DNA from: Rhodocyclales bacterium
GTDB lineage: Bacteria; Pseudomonadota; Gammaproteobacteria; Burkholderiales; Rhodocyclaceae
DNA: 64,000 nt
Assembly: GCA_016235805.1 (NCBI GenBank)
Contig: JACRIY010000001.1
Location: forward strand, 1-64,000
Direction of reading: 5' to 3'
This document shows, in pieces, positions 10,019 through 20,095 of the stretch (position 1 is its first letter; each line of letters begins with the position of its first letter). Position numbers and translations under genes: made by a program. The notes beneath the pieces were generated by a model. That model searched no databases and had not been told where the DNA came from. It saw only the letters and a list, made by a program, of their open reading frames with translations.

Positions 10019-11554
10019 ATGTCCCCAGATATCCAGTCCCCCGATCTTTGCATCGGTATCGTCGGCACCGGCGCCATGGGCCGCGGCATCGCCCAGATCG
10101 CGGCGCAGGCCGGCATCCGCGTGCTGCTCTACGACGCGCTGCACGGCGCCGCCGCCAGCGCCCGCGAAACCGTGGTCGGCACCCTGGCCAAGCTCGCGGA
10201 GAAGGGCAAGATCACCCAGGCGGCACTGGACGCCGCAGCGGCCAAGCTGGAAGTCGTGGCGCGCCTCGACGGCCTCGCCTCGGCGCAGGTCATCGTCGAA
10301 GCCATCGTCGAGAACCTCGACGTCAAGAAGCAGCTGTTCCAGCAACTGGAGGACATCGTCGCCGCCGACTGCATCCTCGCCACCAACACCTCCTCGCTGT
10401 CGGTGACCTCGATCGCCGCCGCCTGCCAGCGCCCCGAGCGCGTCGTCGGCTTCCACTTCTTCAATCCCGTGCCGCTGATGAAGATCGTCGAGGTGATCGA
10501 CGGCCTGCTAACCGCCCCCTGGGCCTGCGAGGCGCTGCTCGGCCTCGGCCGGCGCATGGGCCACACCGCGGTGCGCGCCAAGGACACGCCGGGCTTCATT
10601 GTGAATCACGCCGGGCGCGGCTTCGTCACCGAGGCCCTGCGCACGCTGGGCGAAGGTGTCGCCGACTTCCGCAGCATCGACCGCATCATGCGCGAGCTGG
10701 CGGGCTTTCGCATGGGGCCCTTCGAACTGCTTGACCTGACCGGGCTCGACGTGTCGCACCCGGTGATGGAATCGATCTACAACCAGTACTACCAGGAGCC
10801 GCGCTACCGGCCATCGCCGCTCGCCGCGCAGCGGCTGGCCGGCGGCGTGCTCGGGCGCAAGACCGGGCGCGGCTTCTATGACTACGGCAAGGATGCCGCA
10901 GTGGTTGCGGAAGCCGCAGCACCGACCGCCCTGCCGGCGCGCGTCTGGGTCAGCCAGACCCATCCGGAATGGGCCGACGTGCTGCGCGAAATTGTCGCCG
11001 CCGCCGGCGTCGAGGTCGAGACCGACTACCTGCCCGGCCCCGATGCGCTGTGCATCGTCACGCCGCTGGGCGGCGACGCCACCAGTTCCTGCGTCGAGCA
11101 GGGCCTCGACCCCAGACGCTGCGTCGCCATCGACTGCCTGTTCGGTATTGACGTCGGCAAGAGCGCGCGGCGCAACCTGATGACCACGCCGCTCACCAGC
11201 GCCGCGATGCGCGATGCCGCGCACGCCCTGTTCGCCGCCGACGGCACGCCGGTCAGCGTGATTGCCGACAGCGCCGGCTTCGTCGCCCAGCGCATCGTCG
11301 CCTGCATCGTGAACATCGGCTGCGACATCGCCCAGCAGGGCGTCGCCAGCCCGGCCGACATCGACCGCGCGGTGACCCTCGGCCTGGGCTACCCGAAAGG
11401 CCCGCTGGCCTTTGGCGACGCGCTGAAGCCGAAGCTGGTGCTCGACCTGCTGGAAGCGATGCAGAAGTTCTACGGCGACCCGCGCTACCGCCCCAGCCCC
11501 TGGCTCAAGCGCCGCGCCCTGCTCGGCGTCTCGCTGCTGACCGAAGCCACGTGA
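10019..11554 (+). CDS. 3-hydroxyacyl-CoA dehydrogenase (PaaH/HbdA-like, fused C-terminal domains)
   Basis: [46 protein letters not shown]. Confidence 0.9.
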   Translation: MSPDIQSPDLCIGIVGTGAMGRGIAQIAAQAGIRVLLYDALHGAAASARETVVGTLAKLAEKGKITQAALDAAAAKLEVVARLDGLASAQVIVEAIVENLDVKKQLFQQLEDIVAADCILATNTSSLSVTSIAAACQRPERVVGFHFFNPVPLMKIVEVIDGLLTAPWACEALLGLGRRMGHTAVRAKDTPGFIVNHAGRGFVTEALRTLGEGVADFRSIDRIMRELAGFRMGPFELLDLTGLDVSHPVMESIYNQYYQEPRYRPSPLAAQRLAGGVLGRKTGRGFYDYGKDAAVVAEAAAPTALPARVWVSQTHPEWADVLREIVAAAGVEVETDYLPGPDALCIVTPLGGDATSSCVEQGLDPRRCVAIDCLFGIDVGKSARRNLMTTPLTSAAMRDAAHALFAADGTPVSVIADSAGFVAQRIVACIVNIGCDIAQQGVASPADIDRAVTLGLGYPKGPLAFGDALKPKLVLDLLEAMQKFYGDPRYRPSPWLKRRALLGVSLLTEAT

Positions 11555-12000
11555 AACCTCCCGAGCCCTCGCCGCTGGCTGCCTTCCGCCTGCGCCACCC
11601 GCTGCGCGTGCGCTGGGCCGAAATCGACGCGCAGGGCATCGTCTTCAACGGCCACTACCTGACCTGGTTCGACATCGGCATCACCGAATACTGGCGCGCC
11701 ATCGGCCTGCCCTACCCGGAGGGCATCGCCGGCACCGGCGGCGACCTGTTCGCGGTGCGGAGCGTGATCAACTACCACGCCTCGGCGCGCTTCGACGAAC
11801 TGCTGGACATCTGCGTGCGCGCCGCCCGGCTCGGCAATTCGAGCATGACATTCGAAATGGCCGTCTTTCGCGGCGACGAACGCCTGGTCAGCGGCGAAAT
11901 GGTCTACGTCAACGCCGACCCGAAAAGCCGGACCTCGCGCGCGTTGCCGGAAAAGCTGCGCGCGGCGATCGAGGCCTGGGAAGCGGGCGGCGAAATTTAG
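11551..12000 (+). CDS. Acyl-CoA thioesterase, YbgC/4HBT family
   Basis: [22 protein letters not shown]; 4-bp overlap with previous CDS. Confidence 0.85.
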   Translation: MKPPEPSPLAAFRLRHPLRVRWAEIDAQGIVFNGHYLTWFDIGITEYWRAIGLPYPEGIAGTGGDLFAVRSVINYHASARFDELLDICVRAARLGNSSMTFEMAVFRGDERLVSGEMVYVNADPKSRTSRALPEKLRAAIEAWEAGGEI

Positions 12001-12007
12001 GAATCCC

Positions 12008-12032
12008 GAAAGTCGGCGCTGGCGACACGGCG
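12008..12032 (+). repeat. SCR25 copy 4 (intergenic)
   Basis: gaaAGTCGGCGctggcgacACGGcg. Confidence 0.9.
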
Positions 12033-12090
12033 TCGATGGCTGTCAAGCGCGCCGCCCAAGCGCCGCTTCGGTAAGCACGGCGGAATCAAT

Positions 12091-12120
12091 GAAAAACGGG
12101 AGCCGCAGCCCCCGTTTTCG
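12091..12120 (-). terminator. Rho-independent-like terminator of PEP-CTERM gene 1
   Basis: AAAAACGGGAGCCGCAGCCCCCGTTTT stem-loop flanked by A/T runs. Confidence 0.75.
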
Positions 12121-12137
12121 CGTCGGATCACTTCGCC

Positions 12138-12683
12138 TCAGGCAAATTGCTGCAGCTTCCTGCGACGTGCCGCAATACCAACCAGACCAAGACCCGCCAG
12201 CAACATCGCGTAGGTTTCGGGTTCGGGGACGGGAGCCAGGTTGCCTTGTGCCGTGAGCGTCAACTCGTAGCTGCCGGTGGCAGCGTCCATCGGCTCGCCC
12301 CATCCATACACGTCGACCTGATAGTTGCGACCTACGACAAGACCGGTAACGGTGCGGGTGCTGAAGTAACTGGTGCCCCAATCCGGCGTCTCGTAAGCGG
12401 CCCACAAGCCCACATTGCCGAAGGTCTCGGTGTCGCGCAGGAAGAATTCGAGCTGGGAATAGCCCTCGCCGGGTTGCGGCATGCCCTGGAAATCCACCGT
12501 GACCCAGTCACCGTTGGCAATGGTGAAATTGAAGGTGTCCCGGATCGCAGCCTGTCCGGGTACTTCCGGGTAAGACACCAGTCGCGATGCGACGGGGTTG
12601 ACCACGCCCATGTTGAAAGTGTTGGCCCAGACCGGACTGGCAAGCGACGCCAGGACAGCCACCAGCGCAATGATCTGTTTCAT
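12138..12683 (-). CDS. PEP-CTERM sorting domain protein 1
   Basis: Signal peptide MKQIIALVAVLASLASPVWA; C-terminus VPEPETYAMLLAGLGLVGIAARRRK. Confidence 0.92.
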   Translation of the reverse strand: MKQIIALVAVLASLASPVWANTFNMGVVNPVASRLVSYPEVPGQAAIRDTFNFTIANGDWVTVDFQGMPQPGEGYSQLEFFLRDTETFGNVGLWAAYETPDWGTSYFSTRTVTGLVVGRNYQVDVYGWGEPMDAATGSYELTLTAQGNLAPVPEPETYAMLLAGLGLVGIAARRRKLQQFA

Positions 12684-13257
12684 GTTCGCATTCTCCTTTG
12701 CTTGCGTTGCACGAGAGTTTCTGTGTGGGCATGAGTATACCGAGTCGCAATCAAACTTGAATAGTCCGTTCATACCCTTGCCGAAAGACATAGACATTCG
12801 CACAGGCGACCCCCGCTGTAACGCTCTGCGGCAAGGCTCCGAGAGGAAATCATGTGACATCCAAAGCATTGCAGAAATGCTGATCCCTCTATACCTGAGG
12901 CATCTGGAGTACTCGAAATGGCTCCAGGCGGTCGTGACGGAGTCGCCGGCTGACTGACATCCGAAGTGGTTCAGCACCGGGTCTGGGCGGTATTTTCGCT
13001 GTGTCCTGGATCGGATGGGATTGAAGCGCAGATAAGTTGTGACCCGAGACGAATGTCATGTTGGCCCCAATGGCAAACGCATGGTCCGTAAGCTGCCAGG
13101 AGTCGCCAAGCACTGAATCGACGGGCCGGGTATTTGAGCGGCCGCCCGAATTCCTTGACCGGACAACGGATGCATAATCAGCCGGAATCAAAGTAAGCGT
13201 AGACTCCTGGCCTGAAGCAGTATTGGTGAACGATCCGCTCCAACTCGAACCAGACCC

Positions 13258-15843
13258 ATGCTCATTAATCTGGTCAACAACATCGCCTTCCTTATCGCCT
13301 TGATCGCGACGGGGCAAATCGTCCTTTCGCGTTTTCGCAAGGACACGCCGGGTCGCCAGGTGATGCTGGGCCTGCTTTTTGGCAGCGTAGCCCTGCTTGG
13401 CATGATCAATCCCGTCACCTTCTCGCCCGGCCTGATATTCGACGGCCGGTCGATCGTGCTGTCCGTGGCCGGCGTCGTCGGTGGCGGGGTCGCGGCGGCA
13501 ATTGCCGCGGGCATTGCGGGTGTCTATCGCTACCAGATGGGCGGCATCGGGGCAACGGTGGGTGTCCTGGTCGTCCTGCAGTCCGCCCTGCTTGGCGTAT
13601 TGGCACGGCAGTGGCTGCTTCGCCGCTGGAGCCCCCCGCAACCGATGCACTATCTTGCGCTGGGCGTCGTGGTGCAACTGGCGCAACTGGCTGCATTCAC
13701 GCAAATCCCCAATCGGGCCGCCTACGCGTTCATCGAGCAGGCCTGGTGGGTGCTCATGCTGTTCTACCCGCTTGCCACCATGGTGCTGTGCCTGATCTTC
13801 CGCAACTACGAGCAGCAGCTGATCGACCAGGAGTCCCTGCATGCGACCCAGGATGCGGTAATCGCCGCAGAGCGCGCCAGCATGAAGCGCTTTCATGCCT
13901 ACTTCGACCATTCCATCGTCGGTCTTGCCATCACCAGCCTGGAAAAGGGCTGGATCGAGGTGAACGACGCACTGTGCGCGACTCTGGGTTACACGCGGGA
14001 CGAACTGACCCGCATGACCTGGGCCGAGCTGACCTACCCGGACGATCTGGCGCCTGACCTGGCGCAGTTCAACCGCATGCTGGCCGGGGAAATCGAGAGC
14101 TATGCCATGGACAAGCGCTTCATCCACAAGGACGGCCACCTGGTGAATACGCGTCTTGCGGTCAGCCATGTGCGCACGCCGGATGGCAGCCTCGATTACG
14201 TGGTGGCGATGGTGGAGGACATCAGCGAGCGCAAGCAGGCGGAACTGGCCCTGTTGCGGGAGCAGCAGTTCTCCGCCGAGATCATCAATGCCCTTCCCGG
14301 CATTTTCTACATGTTCGATGGCAACGGACGCTTCCTGCGCTGGAACCGCCATTTCCGGGACGTCTCCGGCTACACCGACAGCGAACTGGCGACGATGCGT
14401 GCGCAGGACTTCTTTGCCGACGACGACCATGAGCGCATCGCCGCCGCGATGCAGCAGGTGTTCCGGGACGGACAGGCCAACATCGAAGCGATGTTCCGCG
14501 ATCGGTACGGACGGGACACGCCCTACCATTTCAGCGGTACGCAGGTGAGTCTCGATGGCAAGTCCTATTTGATCGGCGTCGGCCTCGACATCAGCGACCG
14601 CAAGGCCGCCGAAGCCGAACTCGACAAGCACCGCCACCACCTCGAGGAAATCGTCGAGTCACGTACCGCCGAACTCGCGACGGCCAAGGCAGCCGCCGAA
14701 GCCGCCAATGTCGCCAAGAGCGCCTTCCTCGCCAACATGAGCCACGAAATCCGCACGCCGATGAACGGCATCGTCGGCATGGCCAACGTCCTGCGTCGGG
14801 AAGGCGTCACCAGCAGGCAGGCACTGCGCCTCGACGCCATCGACGCCTCGGCCCGGCACCTGTTGTCGGTGATCAACGATGTCCTCGACATCTCGAAGAT
14901 AGAGGCCGGCAAGTTCACGCTGGAGGAAGCGGCGGTCGACGTCGGCGGCCTGCTGGCCAATATCGCTTCCATCCTGTCGGAGCGGGTCAAGGCCAAGGGC
15001 ATTCGCCTGCTGATCGAGGCCGAGCCCCTGCCGCCCGGGCTCGTGGGTGACCCGACGCGGCTGCAACAGGCCTTGCTCAACATCGCGACCAACGCCGTCA
15101 AATTCACCGAGCAAGGCACGGTGACCTTGCGCACCCTCAAGCAGGAAGAAACAGCCGATGCTGCGGTGTTGCGGTTCGAGGTAAGCGATACCGGCATCGG
15201 CATCGCTCCCGAGGTCATGTCGCGCCTCTTCAGCGCCTTCGAGCAGGCCGACAATTCGATGACCCGCAAGTACGGCGGCACCGGCCTCGGACTGGCGATC
15301 ACCCGCCGCCTGGTCGAACTGATGGGCGGGAAAGTCGGCGCCGACAGCACGGCGGGCGTCGGCAGCACCTTCTGGTTTACCGTGAAGCTGATGAAGGGCG
15401 GCGAGGTGGCGACTGCTCCGACGGAAGCCGTGGTCGATGCCGAAGCGCAGATACGTCAATGTTGCGCCGGCCTGCGCATCCTGGTGGTCGATGACGAGCC
15501 GGTCAACAGGGAAGTCGCACTGATGCATCTGGAGGCGGTCGATCTCGTGGCGGACACCGCGGAAGATGGCGCGCAGGCCGTCGCAATGGCCTGCAAGAGC
15601 AGCTACGTGGCCATCCTCATGGATATGCAGATGCCGAAGCTGAGCGGAATCGAGGCAACGCGGGAGATCCGCCAGATTCCCGGATACCGGGACACACCGA
15701 TCATCGCCATGACGGCCAACGCGTTCGTCGAGGACAAGGAGAAGTGCCTTGCGGCGGGTATGAGCGACTTTTTGATCAAGCCTTTCAGCCCCGATCAGTT
15801 GTTTGCGATCCTGCTGCGCGCGCTTAATCGGCGCAATTCGTAG
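13258..15843 (+). CDS. Hybrid histidine kinase: LytS-like 5TM N-terminus, PAS domains, HisKA/HATPase, REC
   Basis: Hydrophobic N-terminus, [57 protein letters not shown]. Confidence 0.92.
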   Translation: MLINLVNNIAFLIALIATGQIVLSRFRKDTPGRQVMLGLLFGSVALLGMINPVTFSPGLIFDGRSIVLSVAGVVGGGVAAAIAAGIAGVYRYQMGGIGATVGVLVVLQSALLGVLARQWLLRRWSPPQPMHYLALGVVVQLAQLAAFTQIPNRAAYAFIEQAWWVLMLFYPLATMVLCLIFRNYEQQLIDQESLHATQDAVIAAERASMKRFHAYFDHSIVGLAITSLEKGWIEVNDALCATLGYTRDELTRMTWAELTYPDDLAPDLAQFNRMLAGEIESYAMDKRFIHKDGHLVNTRLAVSHVRTPDGSLDYVVAMVEDISERKQAELALLREQQFSAEIINALPGIFYMFDGNGRFLRWNRHFRDVSGYTDSELATMRAQDFFADDDHERIAAAMQQVFRDGQANIEAMFRDRYGRDTPYHFSGTQVSLDGKSYLIGVGLDISDRKAAEAELDKHRHHLEEIVESRTAELATAKAAAEAANVAKSAFLANMSHEIRTPMNGIVGMANVLRREGVTSRQALRLDAIDASARHLLSVINDVLDISKIEAGKFTLEEAAVDVGGLLANIASILSERVKAKGIRLLIEAEPLPPGLVGDPTRLQQALLNIATNAVKFTEQGTVTLRTLKQEETADAAVLRFEVSDTGIGIAPEVMSRLFSAFEQADNSMTRKYGGTGLGLAITRRLVELMGGKVGADSTAGVGSTFWFTVKLMKGGEVATAPTEAVVDAEAQIRQCCAGLRILVVDDEPVNREVALMHLEAVDLVADTAEDGAQAVAMACKSSYVAILMDMQMPKLSGIEATREIRQIPGYRDTPIIAMTANAFVEDKEKCLAAGMSDFLIKPFSPDQLFAILLRALNRRNS
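15330..15354 (+). repeat. SCR25 copy 5 (inside hybrid kinase 1)
   Basis: gaaAGTCGGCGccgacagcACGGcg; could be coding convergence. Confidence 0.6.
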
Positions 15844-15903
15844 CCGCGAGCCGGCTTGACCCGAGTCACCGCGGTCGACGTCCGCAGCAGCCATCCATGA
15901 ATG

Positions 15904-15930
15904 CAAAACGGGAGCCGCAGCTCCCGTTTT
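15904..15930 (-). terminator. Terminator of PEP-CTERM gene 2 (possibly bidirectional)
   Basis: AAAACGGGAGCCGCAGCTCCCGTTTT perfect stem. Confidence 0.8.
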
Positions 15931-15949
15931 CGCGTCGGATCGCTTCGCC

Positions 15950-16666
15950 TCAGGCAGATTGCTGATGCTTCCTGCGACGTGCCGCAAGGCCCACCAGACC
16001 CAAACCAGCCAGCATCATGGCGTAGGTTTCGGGTTCGGGAACCGGAGCGGTTTGCTGATCCAGGGTCAGCGAAACCTCGCGCCAGCCCACCCCTCTCGTG
16101 GCGGGACCGCCATCCCACGAGCTGACTCCCAGGAGGAAACTGCCGGTGTAACTGCTCGTCGGCACTCCCAGGGCGGCGGCATACCCGGCGTGCAGAGTGC
16201 TCACGGTGAAGCTGGCGCTGATGTCGAAGTCTGAGCCGATGCACATGGGGTTGCACTCGATGGCGCTGCGGTCGCGAACCGTGGTCGCCCCGAGAACGCC
16301 GGTAAAGATGGTCGTACCGGCCGCGATGTCAATTACGAAATCGTGGTCTATGTCGATGCCGCCGCTGAACCCATTGGCCACCACCATGGATACCGTGCCG
16401 CCGGGTGCGAATGTCCAGCCATCGGCAGTGGCGCCAGTCTGAAACGAAAAATTGAAATTGTTGCCCCAGAAATTCGAGCTATCGAAGAGGTCGAGGGGCG
16501 TCCCCGTCTGCAGGCTTGCGGCTCCGCCGGCGTAACTCACGTTGCCCGGATAACCTCCGGGAGAGTTGCCGTACTTGATGGTCTGGGCAGCTGCCATGCC
16601 GGTCGCGGAGGCGATGGCAAGCGGCAGGGCGAAGCGGGCGATTCTGGCGACGAAACTGTGGATCAT
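15950..16666 (-). CDS. PEP-CTERM sorting domain protein 2
   Basis: Signal peptide; C-terminus VPEPETYAMMLAGLGLVGLAARRRKHQQSA. Confidence 0.92.
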   Translation of the reverse strand: MIHSFVARIARFALPLAIASATGMAAAQTIKYGNSPGGYPGNVSYAGGAASLQTGTPLDLFDSSNFWGNNFNFSFQTGATADGWTFAPGGTVSMVVANGFSGGIDIDHDFVIDIAAGTTIFTGVLGATTVRDRSAIECNPMCIGSDFDISASFTVSTLHAGYAAALGVPTSSYTGSFLLGVSSWDGGPATRGVGWREVSLTLDQQTAPVPEPETYAMMLAGLGLVGLAARRRKHQQSA

Positions 16667-17019
16667 GGCATTCTCCCAATGGCAGTTGCATTCCCGACCT
16701 CGGAATCCACGCACTAGCAAAAGCGCCGTCGCGAATGAATCAGGAGTTGCCGCGACGCGTTCCGATCTGGACGACGAAATTGGACATGACATTACCGCAT
16801 GTGCGGGAAATATTCCATTAGCCCGTTCGGGCCCTGAACGAAAGACATAGGCGAACCCAAGGGCGAGCTGCCCGCCAATCCTCTTCAGCTGCGGGTTCAC
16901 TGGCAATTTGGATCAAACCTGAAGCAACGGAGGAATGCGAATTTCATCATACCTGAAGCATCTGGAATGGCCGGAAGCGCTTTCATTTGGCCGCTTCGTA
17001 TCCCCGCCCTGCCCCCGCC

Positions 17020-18330
17020 TCAGGCAAACACCCCATGCAGAAACCATCCGCCCGGCGGGCGCGGGTCGCGGAAAATCCATAGCCAGCGACCGGCGCCGTC
17101 GATGGCAATGAAGTAGTCGCGGCGCGCGTCGGCGCCGTCCCACCAGCCGGACTCGATGCGTTCCGGACCGGCGGCCAGCCGCAGCGGGCCGGCGCGTTGC
17201 GGGCGGCCGCGGCTTTCGCGCAGCACCTCGGGGGGATCGAGCAGCCACAGCGGGCGCGGCAGCGTCGTCGCCGGCGCGCCGGCCGGGTTGGCGGGATGCG
17301 CGCGGCTGGCGTGTTCCGGGCGATGGTCGGCGTGGCAGGCCAGGCCCTGCACGGCCGGCGCACCGAGGCGCGCGGCGAGGCGGTCCAGCAGTTCGGCCAG
17401 CGCTTCCTGGCGTTGCCCGGCACCGTCGAAGAGGACGAGACTGCCCGCCTCGCGCACCACCGTTTGCGGCGCGCACAGGCGCAAGGCCAGCGCCGGGGCC
17501 GGCAGGCGCAGGGCGTCGAGGCTTTCCTTGAGTACGCGTTCGATGCGCGCCGCCTCGTGCACCGGCGCGCTGAAGGCCAGCGGCAGCGCGGTGACCTGGC
17601 CGTGGCCGTGCTCGATCAGACAGTCGATCGCGCGCACGGCGCCGTTCCTCGCCGCCAGCCAGCCGGCGAGTGCCGCCACCAGGCGGCGCGCGGCGAACAG
17701 CAGCACCGGCGCGGCTTCCACCGGCGCCGGCAGTTCCAGCGCCTGCTCGAAGCGTTCGGGAAAGGCGAAGCAGGCCTGCGGATCGGGCAGTTCGCCCAGG
17801 GCACGCGCCAGGTCGACGACGAATGGCTTGCCCAGGCGCGCGCCGAGGCTGGCGCGCGGCAGCGCCAGCACGTCGCCGAGGCGGCGCAGGCCGAAACCCT
17901 CGATGCGCCGCGCCAGCGGGGGCGCCAGGCGCAGCGCGTCCATCGGCACGCTGGCGAGTGCGGCGCGCGTCGCCGCCAGGTCGGTGCAGACCGCGCCATC
18001 GCCAGCGCGCACCAGCCACAGCGCGGCCAGCGGCGTCGCCGCCACCGCCAGGCGGGCAGGAAGATCCATCGCGGCGAGGTCGTCACGCACCTGTTGCAGT
18101 AGGGCCGGCAGGCCGCCGAAGAGGCGCAGGCTGGCGCCGATGTCGAGCCGCAGCGCGTCCGGCGCGAGATTCACCCGCGGCGTGTAGCGGCCCGCCCAGC
18201 AGGCCAGCGCCGGGGTGATCGCCTCGCCTTGCGCGACGGGGATTCCCCTGCGGGGGCCGTCGTCAGGCGGCGGCGCGGCTGCGGCGTCGGCTGCCGGATG
18301 CGGCGGGCAGTGCAGCGCCAGCCAGAGCAT
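17020..18330 (-). CDS. imuB: ImuB-like Y-family DNA polymerase homolog
   Basis: MLWLALHCPP...; adjacent to imuA and lexA; Y-family-like organisation; ORF track start is over-extended. Confidence 0.82.
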   Translation of the reverse strand: MLWLALHCPPHPAADAAAAPPPDDGPRRGIPVAQGEAITPALACWAGRYTPRVNLAPDALRLDIGASLRLFGGLPALLQQVRDDLAAMDLPARLAVAATPLAALWLVRAGDGAVCTDLAATRAALASVPMDALRLAPPLARRIEGFGLRRLGDVLALPRASLGARLGKPFVVDLARALGELPDPQACFAFPERFEQALELPAPVEAAPVLLFAARRLVAALAGWLAARNGAVRAIDCLIEHGHGQVTALPLAFSAPVHEAARIERVLKESLDALRLPAPALALRLCAPQTVVREAGSLVLFDGAGQRQEALAELLDRLAARLGAPAVQGLACHADHRPEHASRAHPANPAGAPATTLPRPLWLLDPPEVLRESRGRPQRAGPLRLAAGPERIESGWWDGADARRDYFIAIDGAGRWLWIFRDPRPPGGWFLHGVFA

Positions 18331-18991
18331 GGGGAAAGGCCTGTGACAAAAGCGCCGGGCGGCGCACGTCGAGCAGGATGTCGTGGCGCGCCGGCGGCCC
18401 GCGCCGCTTGAGCAGTTGCACGCGCAGGCGGCCTTCCGCCGCGTGCAGTTGCAGGCGCAGCGGCGCCGGCGAGGCCGGCGCGGCGAAGCGCGCCGGGCGC
18501 AGGAGGAAAGCCGCGCCTCCGCCCTCGCCGGCGGCGACCTGCAGGCGGCGCAGGCTGTTGGCCGGCAGGCCGTCGCGCAACATCGCGTCCGGCCACAGCA
18601 GCGTGGCCGCCACGCCGCCGCAGCGCAGCGCCTCGACGCCGGCCCACAGGGCGTCGCGCGGGCGGCGCGGAAACACCAGGCGCAAGCAGTCAAGGCGCAC
18701 CCCGGCGGCGGCCCAGGCCGGCGCATGCGCGGCATGCGGCGGCGCCACCAGCAACACGGCGCGGCCGGCGGCGGTCAGCGTCGCCAGCGCGGGCAGCAGC
18801 AGGCCGAGTTCGCCGATGCCTTCATGTTCGGCCAGCAGTTCCGTCAGCGCCCCGCGCGGCCAGCCGCCACCGGGCAGCTCGGCATCGAGGAGGGGGAAGC
18901 CGCTGCCAAGAGTCGGCGCCGGCGCCACGGCGAAGGCATCGCCGCGACGGATGTCGCCACGCTGCAGCGCCCCTGCGAGGGCGGGATTCAT
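18263..18991 (-). CDS. imuA: ImuA (RecA-like translesion mutagenesis cassette protein)
   Basis: TGFPLLDAELPGGGWPRGALTELL-type motif; overlaps imuB; downstream of lexA. Confidence 0.8.
   Translation of the reverse strand: MNPALAGALQRGDIRRGDAFAVAPAPTLGSGFPLLDAELPGGGWPRGALTELLAEHEGIGELGLLLPALATLTAAGRAVLLVAPPHAAHAPAWAAAGVRLDCLRLVFPRRPRDALWAGVEALRCGGVAATLLWPDAMLRDGLPANSLRRLQVAAGEGGGAAFLLRPARFAAPASPAPLRLQLHAAEGRLRVQLLKRRGPPARHDILLDVRRPALLSQAFPHALAGAALPAASGSRRRSRAAA
18908..18932 (+). repeat. SCR25 copy 6 (inside imuA N-terminus)
   Basis: aagAGTCGGCGccggcgccACGGcg. Confidence 0.9.
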
Positions 18992-19147
18992 GGCGATCGG
19001 CGTCAGAACTTGTGAAGAAATCGTCGCGAGCAGGCCGCAGCGGGGTGCGGCCGGAGCACAGCTACCGGAATGCACGCGGTTGTGCATGAGGATAGCGAGC
19101 ACCGCCCAAGCCCCGATCCGGCATGCGCAGTAGATTTATTCACAAGT

Positions 19148-19753
19148 TCAAAGTGCGTGGCCGCCGCGGATGAGGCCAACGGCCACGCCTTCGATCTCCA
19201 GCGGCTCCTTGCGCGTATTGATCAGAATGGGCGCGAAATCCCGGTTTTCGGCGATCAGCTCGACCATGGTGCCGCGCCGCTTGTAGCGCTTGACGGTGAC
19301 CTCGTCGCCGAGCCGGGCGACGACGATCTGGCCGTTGCTGGCTTCGGTGGTGCGATGCACGGCGAGCAGGTCGCCGTCCAGTATCCCGGCCTCGATCATC
19401 GACAGACCGCGCACGCGCAGCAGGTAATCGGCATGCGGCTGGAACAGCGCCGGATCGATGCGGAAATTGCCGAGGCGGTTTTCAATGGCCAGCAGCGGGC
19501 TGCCGGCGGCGACCGTGCCGATCAGCGGCAGGCCGAGCTGCTCGACCAGGCGGATGCCGCGCGCGGAGCCGGGTTCCAGCGTGATCACGCCTTTCTTCGC
19601 CAGCGCCCGCAGGTGGTCCTCGGCGGCATTGGCCGAGGCGAAGCCGAAGGCGCCGGCGATCTCTGCGCGCGTCGGCGGCATGCTGAAGACTTCCATGTTG
19701 CTGCGGATGAAATCGAGGATTTCCTGCTGGCGGGGGGTCAGATCGTGGGCCAT
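19148..19753 (-). CDS. lexA: LexA repressor
   Basis: [19 protein letters not shown]...[12 protein letters not shown]; autocleavage S24 domain. Confidence 0.95.
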   Translation of the reverse strand: MAHDLTPRQQEILDFIRSNMEVFSMPPTRAEIAGAFGFASANAAEDHLRALAKKGVITLEPGSARGIRLVEQLGLPLIGTVAAGSPLLAIENRLGNFRIDPALFQPHADYLLRVRGLSMIEAGILDGDLLAVHRTTEASNGQIVVARLGDEVTVKRYKRRGTMVELIAENRDFAPILINTRKEPLEIEGVAVGLIRGGHAL

Positions 19754-19768
19754 GGCATGCTCCGGTAA

Positions 19769-19784
19769 CTGGTGTTGCATACAG
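19769..19784 (-). promoter_or_regulatory. Candidate LexA (SOS) box upstream of lexA
   Basis: CTGTATGCAACACCAG on minus strand: CTGT-N8-CCAG, one mismatch from CTGT-N8-ACAG. Confidence 0.55.
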
Positions 19785-19866
19785 TACATGAAACCGGGGC
19801 CGCGGTAAACAGCGCGATGCATTCGGCGAACCGCACGCGGGGGCTTTGTAGGATAATCCGCGCCTG

Positions 19867-20044
19867 GTCGTCGGGAGAGAGTGACGCGTTTCCCGCCTGC
19901 ACCGCCGAAGGCGCAACCCCCAGGAACCGCTCAGGCAAAAGGACCGACGACGCACGGAAAATCTGGAGAGCGGCAGCTCACGGCAGCATCGTGAAGCCTG
20001 CCCGCCGACGGAGTAAATCTCTCAGGCGCCAAGGACAGATGGGG
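19867..20044 (+). ncRNA. Tandem glycine riboswitch upstream of gcvT
   Basis: Aptamer 1 CGGGAGAGAGTG..CGCCGAAGGCGCAA..CTCAGGCAAAAGGACCGACGAC; aptamer 2 CTGGAGAGCGGC..CGCCGACGGAGTAAATCTCTCAGGCGCCAAGGACAGATGGGG. Confidence 0.95.
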
Positions 20045-20095
20045 ACGTGACGGGGCCCCGTCGCGCCTCTTGCCGCATCTTTTCCGAGGACCGCC

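Noticed and set aside
10650-10670. AGTCGGCG core on the minus strand inside the 3-hydroxyacyl-CoA dehydrogenase gene
   Set aside because: Core only; the downstream ACGG block is missing, so it is probably a chance match. Similar core-only hits occur near 10365, 32078 and 41997.
19867-20044. Structured region upstream of gcvT as a novel RNA
   Set aside because: It is the well-known tandem glycine riboswitch.
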